Source of the DNA: Phycisphaerales bacterium
Lineage (GTDB): Bacteria; Planctomycetota; Phycisphaerae; Phycisphaerales; UBA1924
Reading direction: 5' to 3'
NCBI GenBank assembly: GCA_029213305.1
Contig: JARGPA010000023.1
Span: forward strand, 1-49,449
DNA length: 49,449 nt
Position numbers and translations under genes: made by a program. The notes beneath the pieces were generated by a model that was not told where the DNA came from, ran no database searches, and saw only the letters and a list, made by a program, of their open reading frames with translations. Shown one piece after another: positions 44,692 to 49,449 of the stretch; the first letter of the stretch is position 1; every line of letters begins with the position of its first letter.

Positions 44692-45755
44692 GTAGTGATC
44701 GTTCGAGTGAGTCATGGGTCGGTTCACAAGTTCAACCTGGGGAATCTGCATCTCTATCAGTCACAGTTTCTGAAGGATACTCTGGTACAGAAATCATGAC
44801 GCCCGTCTATGTGTGGAGAGGTATCAAAGAAGGCCCCACAGTCTCTATCACAGCAGCAGTACATGGTGATGAAATCAATGGGACTGGTGCGATTCGTCAT
44901 ATCATCAGACAAAAACCATTCGAGCTCAACTCAGGAACTCTTGTCTTAGTACCTGTTGTAAACCTGTTGGGGTTTGAACGACATTCTCGTTATCTCCCAG
45001 ATCGTCGAGATCTCAATAGGAGTTTTCCAGGATCGAGCGAAGGCAGTTTAGCGAGTCGTTTAGCTCGTTCATTCTTCGATCAGATCGTCCGACAATGCGA
45101 CTACGGCATTGATTTACATACCGCGGCAGTTCGTCGAACGAACTTCCCCAATGTGCGCGCGGATCTTTCTGATGAACGAGTCGCTCCATTTGCTAGAGCA
45201 TTCGGAGCAGAACTTATCCTCGATGGGAAAGGCCCGAAGGGCTCTTTAAGGGCAAGCGCATGTAAAATTGGATGTCCAACGATTATTCTTGAAGCCGGAG
45301 AAGTATGGAAGGTAGAACCTGGAGTTGTTGAATACGCCGTGCGAGGAATCCGGAACTGTCTTCGTCATCTAGAAATGGTTGATGGCCAACCAGTCGAACC
45401 TGCGTTCCGGATCGAAACAAAGACAACCAAATGGATCCGTGCTACTCAAGGCGGATTCTTGGAGTTCCATGTGTCACCCGGCGAGATGGTAGAAAAAAAT
45501 CACCCGATTGCGACGAATACAGATTTGATGGGTGATGAACAAAATGTCATCTATGCACCTCGTAGCGGGGTTGTGCTTGGGATGACGACCCTTCCATCTG
45601 TCGCACCAGGGGATCCGATCTGTCATCTTGCATTCCCTAAAAAGGGGATGTTTAAGAAGGTTGAAAAAACAGTTAGCAAACTCGGCGATGATTCCTTGCA
45701 CGAACGCGTCCGAGATGATCTTGCACGCAATATCCGAATTGTTGATTCAGAATGA
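44688..45755 (+). CDS. Succinylglutamate desuccinylase/aspartoacylase family protein
   Basis: 355 residues, start overlapping the RimK stop. The zinc carboxypeptidase-like fold is shown by AAVHGDEINGTGAIR (zinc His and Glu, about 59-63), RDLNRSFPG and YGIDLHTAAVRR (third zinc ligand), with the catalytic Glu in ILEAGE. The C-terminal part (about 240-355) has FRIETKTTKWIRATQGGFLEF, with a barrel-sandwich-like hybrid fold. Relatives remove acyl groups from glutamate or aspartate. In this gene order it may act on glutamyl modifications made by the RimK-like ligase; that is inference. Confidence 0.88.
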   Translation: MSSDRSSESWVGSQVQPGESASLSVTVSEGYSGTEIMTPVYVWRGIKEGPTVSITAAVHGDEINGTGAIRHIIRQKPFELNSGTLVLVPVVNLLGFERHSRYLPDRRDLNRSFPGSSEGSLASRLARSFFDQIVRQCDYGIDLHTAAVRRTNFPNVRADLSDERVAPFARAFGAELILDGKGPKGSLRASACKIGCPTIILEAGEVWKVEPGVVEYAVRGIRNCLRHLEMVDGQPVEPAFRIETKTTKWIRATQGGFLEFHVSPGEMVEKNHPIATNTDLMGDEQNVIYAPRSGVVLGMTTLPSVAPGDPICHLAFPKKGMFKKVEKTVSKLGDDSLHERVRDDLARNIRIVDSE

Positions 45756-45806
45756 GTCTTGTTCGCGATTGACGCTACGCCAGTTTAGTTTTTATTAACA
45801 TCAGAC

Positions 45807-45836
45807 AAACGAGCTAATACATTAGCTCGTTTGTTT
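45807..45836 (+). terminator. Intrinsic terminator of the RimB-RimK-AstE module
   Basis: An 11-bp stem AAACGAGCTAA (45807-45817) with TTAGCTCGTTT (45822-45832), a 4-nt loop and T-rich tail. Confidence 0.9.
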
Positions 45837-46087
45837 TATTGATTACAGATCATTTTATATTGCGGCTACGAACGGAGTTCAATATTTCGGATGAATGGAT
45901 TAAGCTGCGGTTCAGTTACGACAGTGGGTGAAATTTTGTTTGGCGGATTTCTCAATCGGATCTATCTGTTTCGTATTGAGAGCTCTAGATCTGATGATGC
46001 AACTGTTAGAGATTATGAAATGTAAAAATTTTACATTCATAGTTAACAAAGAGTGCTGTCAGGCCAGTTCATAACGACTCTGTATGT
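45837..46087. other. Intergenic region with operator-like palindrome
   Basis: 251 bp before the small membrane protein. Apart from the palindrome at 46019-46037 nothing is recognised; the promoter of the His-rich cluster must be here. Confidence 0.35.
46019..46037. promoter_or_regulatory. Perfect 19-bp palindrome, operator-like
   Basis: AATGTAAAA-A-TTTTACATT: 9-bp arms around a central A, 50 nt before the next start codon. It has the size and AT-rich symmetry of Fur/Zur-type or ArsR-type operators. Which protein binds it is unknown. Confidence 0.6.
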
Positions 46088-46372
46088 ATGGACACCAACA
46101 TCAATAACGGAAACAAAGCAATGGAAGCACAACACAAATTTTCGAATGGGTTTAGCGAACGATTAGCGGGAATTCTAGTGATGATTTTCGCAGCAGGGGG
46201 TCTCTCTTTGATTCTCTATGGATCGATTATGAAAAACCATGGGACAGTAGTTCCAGGGTTTGAACTCATTGGAACAGCGATTGTCATTTTGACCATGATC
46301 GAGATTCATAGTGCGAGTTTCGCGTTGCCTGCAAGTATCAAGATGAATCAGAGTTTGGAAAATGAAAAATAA
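46088..46372 (+). CDS. Small two-TM membrane protein, unknown function
   Basis: 94 residues (or 83 from the ATG at 46121). Two hydrophobic helices (about 27-48 and 54-72) flank a short KNHGTVVPG turn; the N-terminus is polar and Asn-rich. No family is recognised. It is the first gene after the palindrome and 96 nt before the His-rich peptide gene, in the same direction. The start codon lacks a good ribosome binding site, so its exact N-terminus is uncertain. Confidence 0.6.
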   Translation: MDTNINNGNKAMEAQHKFSNGFSERLAGILVMIFAAGGLSLILYGSIMKNHGTVVPGFELIGTAIVILTMIEIHSASFALPASIKMNQSLENEK

Positions 46373-46468
46373 TATTGGAATTCACTGCCGCGGACACAGT
46401 GGTGAACGACTTACTTAAATGGAGAGAGGATTGCGTAGGAATCCTCAGGTCGAAAAAAGGAGAATGAA

Positions 46469-46711
46469 ATGTGTAACAAGAACGATCACAAGGCCCATGA
46501 CTTCGAACTAGGTCAGACTCACAGCTCAGATCATGTTGAGCACGGCCACAGCCACGGCCAGGCCCACGAGCACAGTCATGAAGTTGGTCACCGCAATACC
46601 CACAGTCATAACCACACCCATGATCATGATCAAGGTCATGTGTCAAATCATGAGAATGGAACACATACAAAGGAGCATCAACATGATCGTCACTCAGATC
46701 ATAATGAATAA
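46469..46711 (+). CDS. Histidine-rich small protein
   Basis: 80 residues with 23 histidines, mostly in HxH, HSH and HDHD patterns, and many Asp, Glu and Asn; one Cys (residue 2). There is no signal peptide or TM segment, so it is probably cytosolic. The composition is like HypB, SlyD or Hpn-type metal sinks binding Ni, Zn or Co. The ATG has a strong ribosome binding site (AAAAGGAG, 6 nt spacing), which argues that it is real. The opposite-strand frame also looks His-rich but is the mirror of this gene and has no such site. Confidence 0.7.
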   Translation: MCNKNDHKAHDFELGQTHSSDHVEHGHSHGQAHEHSHEVGHRNTHSHNHTHDHDQGHVSNHENGTHTKEHQHDRHSDHNE

Positions 46712-46813
46712 GTTAATACAGATTTACTATCGAGATAAACCACCCGCCGCCACCGTTCAGCAGTATTCAAACTGCAATAACTGGTCCGCGGCTAACAAGG
46801 GAAGTAAACAAAT

Positions 46814-47191
46814 ATGGGCGACTTACAAGGCGGAGGACTGAAAGATTCTCCCTCAAAAAACAGAAGCAAACGAACAAATCGAAGTAGAAAAACAGAAAGG
46901 TTCAAGAGTGCAAAACAACAACGATTTCAAAGTTCAATTTCGGAGCAATCCATTCACGGAGCATCAAGTGTCCTTGATGAACTCATCGAGGGATTTACAA
47001 AATGGATAGTTGAAGAAAACGCGACACCAGAAGAAGTTAGCGTGTTGCTTGAAGAGGTTGGCAAGGTTCATGGCACCAGTATTCAAAAGAAGATGATTGA
47101 TATAGCAAGATTGTTATTTGAACTGGTTGGTGCAACTGAATCAAGTCAATCAACCTGTGTGGTTAAGGAGGAGGGCTGCACAGATCACTAA
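46814..47191 (+). CDS. Basic hypothetical protein with a helical C-terminal region
   Basis: 125 residues, unrecognised. The N-terminal third is strongly basic (KNRSKRTNRSRKTERFKSAKQQRF). The rest contains helical segments around ASSVLDELIEGFTKWIVEEN and PEEVSVLLEEVGKVHGTSIQKKMIDIARLLFELV. Two Cys lie near the C-terminus (CVVKEEGC). It lies 102 nt after the His-rich gene and upstream of the sigma factor. The GGGAAG before the ATG is at long spacing. A nucleic-acid or polyanion binding role is possible from the basic tail but not shown. Confidence 0.55.
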   Translation: MGDLQGGGLKDSPSKNRSKRTNRSRKTERFKSAKQQRFQSSISEQSIHGASSVLDELIEGFTKWIVEENATPEEVSVLLEEVGKVHGTSIQKKMIDIARLLFELVGATESSQSTCVVKEEGCTDH

Positions 47192-47206
47192 AAAATGATA
47201 CCGGCT

Positions 47207-47239
47207 CACCACGCGGTAGGCACGATCTACCGCGTGGTG
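47207..47239 (+). promoter_or_regulatory. Perfect 13-bp inverted repeat before the sigma factor
   Basis: CACCACGCGGTAG pairs with CTACCGCGTGGTG around a 7-nt loop, 25 nt before the sigma-factor ATG. No T run follows, so it is not a typical terminator; it could be an operator, an attenuator or an RNA stability hairpin. Confidence 0.55.
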
Positions 47240-47264
47240 GGGATGATGAAGATAGGAGCAGTTA

Positions 47265-47933
47265 ATGTGTGAAAAACAGAAACATAAACCCACCACGAAC
47301 AAGAATGATGACGATTCTGAATCGCCATCATTCAAGCGAGTTGGATTTGATCCAAATCGTAATGTTGAACCCAAGCCTTTCTTTGATCAGGAAGATCCCT
47401 GCAATCCAGGTCAATCCAACTATCAGACAGCATTGAAGATTGCTACTCGTGTGGGCAGATCAGCAGGATTTAATCAGGAGCAAAGAGAAGAGTATCTAGG
47501 TGGATGCGCCCAAAGGTTTGCAAAGTTGGCGCCTCAACTGAATGAAGGTAAGTTTTCATCGGGTGATGATATTGTGAATCCACATGGAGTCGTTGCAAAT
47601 TCTGTTCGATACCAACGATTGCAAACGATTCGCGATATCGCGAAAAAACCAAAGATTGGAAAGCTCGTTCCGCTTGAAGTGGGTAATGGTGCAAATGTTA
47701 CTAAAGCAGAAGATATCCTTCAAAGTCTCTGCAGATCGGAAGAGTCAAGATCGATTCAAATAGCAGTTGAAGGATTACCAAGTCCCATGAAAGAAGTTGT
47801 TACTAAGCGATTTTGGGACAACATGACTTACAGGATGATTGCCGATGAAATGGATATAAGCATTGGAAGAACCAAATCTATATTCAATCGTGCATTGAAA
47901 GTGTTGGCTCAGAAGGTGAAACGAAGAGAATGA
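47265..47933 (+). CDS. Divergent ECF-like sigma factor
   Basis: 222 residues, ATG preceded by AGGAG at 6 nt. The C-terminal region 4 (about 160-220) is clear: LPSPMKEVVTKRFWDNMTYRMIADEMDISIGRTKSIFNRALKVLAQ, a helix-turn-helix. The middle part (about 55-125) is a weak region 2 (ALKIATRVGRSAGFNQEQREEYLGGCAQRF ... HGVVANSVRYQRLQTIRD). The first 50 residues are polar and rich in Asn, Asp and Pro. No anti-sigma gene follows; a terminator lies just downstream. It may control the His-rich cluster; only proximity supports this. Confidence 0.75.
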   Translation: MCEKQKHKPTTNKNDDDSESPSFKRVGFDPNRNVEPKPFFDQEDPCNPGQSNYQTALKIATRVGRSAGFNQEQREEYLGGCAQRFAKLAPQLNEGKFSSGDDIVNPHGVVANSVRYQRLQTIRDIAKKPKIGKLVPLEVGNGANVTKAEDILQSLCRSEESRSIQIAVEGLPSPMKEVVTKRFWDNMTYRMIADEMDISIGRTKSIFNRALKVLAQKVKRRE

Positions 47934-47961
47934 GTTGAAAAAATAACTGTGTGTGATTAAA

Positions 47962-47987
47962 AACCCCGAGTGATTCTCGGGGTTTTT
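47962..47987 (+). terminator. Intrinsic terminator after the sigma factor
   Basis: AACCCCGAG/CTCGGGGTT, 9-bp stem with a 5-nt loop and TTT tail. Confidence 0.9.
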
Positions 47988-48137
47988 AGTTGTATAAAAT
48001 TGTTAGGAGATCCCTCACAGGGTGATAATAAATACTTTGCAGCACATCTCATTTCTGGTAAGCTATCTCTGATCCGGCGCTGTTCGTCGGTGGGGTTGAT
48101 CGTGGGGGCACGCTCAGCCAACATATGTGAGGCTGTT
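47988..48137. other. Leader region of the VCBS protein
   Basis: 150 bp with GC-rich stretches (around 48075-48115) that may fold, and GAGG 6 nt before the ATG. No RNA family is recognised. Confidence 0.3.
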
Positions 48138-49449
48138 ATGCGTGATCTGTTGAATGTTCGCTTTGTTTTGGTTTTGATTTTTTGTACTTCGTTTGGAGTT
48201 GCTTCGCTACACGCGAAATTCGCTCCACCCTTGTTGTCAGAGCAGGCGACCAATGTTGGATTTGTTGATATTCATCAAACTTTCCTTTCTGGCCCGGACA
48301 TGGAGTTCATGGCCGGCGGCGGAGCAGCGGGCGATTTCGACAATGATGGTGACCAAGACATCTTCGTTCTTGGAGGATCCGCATCTGTAGATCGTCTTTA
48401 CATAAATGATGGAAATGGATTTTTTACAGAAACAGGCGCAGCCGCAGGTATTGATCGAACGCATCAAGGTTCCGGAGTCGCTGTTGGAGATTATGACTCA
48501 GACGGTGATCTCGATGTGTTCGTTTCATCGCTCGGCCCCACAAACAATCGGCAACCAGGTTCAAATATCCTTTGGTCCAATGATGGTGATGGCACATTTA
48601 CCGATGTGACTTCAATTGCTGGAGTTGCTTATGCAAGTCCAAGTGTCGGCGAAACATTTAGTGCATCATTCGGAGATTACGATCTTGACGGCGATCTCGA
48701 TCTTGCTGTTGCAGGATGGTTAGGCGGGTCTCAGTTGTTCAAAAACAACGGGGATGGTACTTTTACAAATGTCACCACTACAGCACTCGATGCAAATATG
48801 ACAGTAATGCGTGCATTTGCACCAAGGTTTGTCGACATGGATGGGGATCTATATCCCGAGATTCTCTGGGTCGGAGATTTTTATACATCGAAGTACTTTG
48901 TCAATAACACGGACGGCACTTTCACAGAGCAAACCGCGACTTCAGGGACTGGGCTCGACTCAAACGGGATGGGTAATACTTTCGGTGATTACAACCAAGA
49001 CGGTGAATTCGATTGGTATGTTTCAAGTCGAATCAGTCACGATTCAAGCAATGGATCTGGGAACATGCTCTATGTCGCAACTGGTGTAGATCATGTCTAC
49101 AACGAATCATCAATCGCTGCTGGTTGCAACTTTGGGTATTGGGGATGGGGAGTTGTTTCAATCGACATTAACCATGATGGCTCACTGGATATCTTCGAGA
49201 CGAATGGATTTGATGGGAGTTTCTTAAACGATCCATCATTGTTGTTTCTCAATGACGGCACAGGGAACTTTACCGATGTGTCAGTTGCAAGCGGATTAGT
49301 AGATGCAGGACAAGGTCGAGGAGTGATCAATGCAGATTTTGATCGTGACGGCGATCAAGATATCATTGTTCTCAATAATCGACAACAAATGGTTTACTAC
49401 CGCAACGATCTCACTGGTAGTGACATCAACTCAATCACATTGGACTTCG
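48138..49449 (+). CDS. Secreted VCBS/FG-GAP repeat protein, partial at window end
   Basis: The first 437 codons; the gene continues past the window. The start ATG at 48138 has GAGG upstream and a signal peptide about 1-26 (ASLHA cleavage). Repeats carry calcium-binding DxDxDGDxD motifs: GDFDNDGDQDIFVLGG (about 71-86), GDYDSDGDLDVFVSS, GDYDLDGDLDLAVAG, GDYNQDGEFDWYVS, DINHDGSLDIFET and DFDRDGDQDIIVLN. This is the VCBS/FG-GAP pattern of surface propellers, often followed by an ASPIC/UnbV domain which would lie beyond the edge. A C-terminal dockerin cannot be checked. Confidence 0.88.
   Translation, partial: MRDLLNVRFVLVLIFCTSFGVASLHAKFAPPLLSEQATNVGFVDIHQTFLSGPDMEFMAGGGAAGDFDNDGDQDIFVLGGSASVDRLYINDGNGFFTETGAAAGIDRTHQGSGVAVGDYDSDGDLDVFVSSLGPTNNRQPGSNILWSNDGDGTFTDVTSIAGVAYASPSVGETFSASFGDYDLDGDLDLAVAGWLGGSQLFKNNGDGTFTNVTTTALDANMTVMRAFAPRFVDMDGDLYPEILWVGDFYTSKYFVNNTDGTFTEQTATSGTGLDSNGMGNTFGDYNQDGEFDWYVSSRISHDSSNGSGNMLYVATGVDHVYNESSIAAGCNFGYWGWGVVSIDINHDGSLDIFETNGFDGSFLNDPSLLFLNDGTGNFTDVSVASGLVDAGQGRGVINADFDRDGDQDIIVLNNRQQMVYYRNDLTGSDINSITLDF

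Noticed and set aside
46338..46670. His/Cys-rich frame on the minus strand opposite the His-rich gene
   Set aside because: It is the mirror of CAC/CAT-rich codons of the plus-strand gene, with no ribosome binding site; the plus-strand frame has a strong one.
1..49449. CRISPR array or transposon
   Set aside because: No regularly spaced direct repeats with unique spacers and no transposase, recombinase or integrase gene seen; the TGACCCG repeats are too short and few for CRISPR.

Overview
The window looks like chromosome from a marine planctomycete of the Phycisphaerae/Phycisphaerales type. The reasons are: three large secreted proteins end in the paired NFFDVSAFL calcium-binding (GC-type dockerin) tail typical of that group; an ECF sigma factor of the planctomycete-expanded type overlaps a Ser/Thr kinase with TPRs; and CotH/lamin-tail, FG-GAP and fasciclin surface proteins are abundant. 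Base composition is moderate to slightly AT-rich by eye. No rRNA, intact tRNA, CRISPR array, transposase or integrase was found.

Region 1 (1 to about 11.5 kb) is accessory. Passenger genes are separated by a recurring cassette boundary: a 3' fragment of a tRNA-Ala(GGC) gene, a strong terminator hairpin, then phased TGACCCG repeats that look like integrase arm sites. Copies lie at 1, 1440, 6461, 8169 and, in decayed form, 10133. Between them are an exported alpha/beta hydrolase; an HxlR-controlled operon (crotonase, quinone-oxidoreductase-like MDR, SDR, DUF4437 cupin lipoprotein); a methyltransferase; a membrane HD-GYP phosphodiesterase; and an epimerase/SRPBCC fusion. A SnoaL-like protein and an SPW-type membrane protein follow. 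This resembles a stack of small elements inserted one after another at one tRNA locus.

Region 2 (11.9 to 25 kb) carries signalling and envelope genes: a soluble HD-GYP protein, a two-TM potassium channel with RCK domains, the ECF sigma/Ser-Thr kinase pair followed by a secreted dockerin-tailed protein, a HupE-like protein with its anchor protein, and a Cache-HAMP-PAS hybrid histidine kinase.

Region 3 (25.1 to 29.3 kb) is a methionine operon. A SAM-I-type riboswitch precedes a trans-sulfuration/sulfhydrylation PLP enzyme, an aspartokinase-homoserine dehydrogenase fusion with no ACT domains, and aspartate-semialdehyde dehydrogenase. Adjacent genes overlap by 8 nt.

Region 4 (29.4 to 36.4 kb) joins a CIA30-FAS1-FAS1 protein, a class I photolyase, a secreted double-FAS1 protein, a SigK-like ECF sigma factor and its RskA-like anti-sigma factor, then a DUF389 membrane protein. 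The layout suggests a light/oxidative-stress or envelope regulon.

Region 5 (36.6 to 45.8 kb) holds a CotH/lamin-tail protein and a 14-repeat FG-GAP protein, both dockerin-tailed, a GNAT acetyltransferase, and a compact three-gene module: RimB-like retropepsin, RimK-like glutamate ligase with a fused RCK_C domain, and AstE/aspartoacylase-like hydrolase.

Region 6 (45.8 to 49.4 kb) has a perfect 19-bp palindrome, a small membrane protein, an 80-residue peptide with 23 histidines, a basic protein of unknown function, a divergent sigma factor preceded by a perfect 13-bp inverted repeat, and the start of a VCBS/FG-GAP surface protein cut by the window edge.
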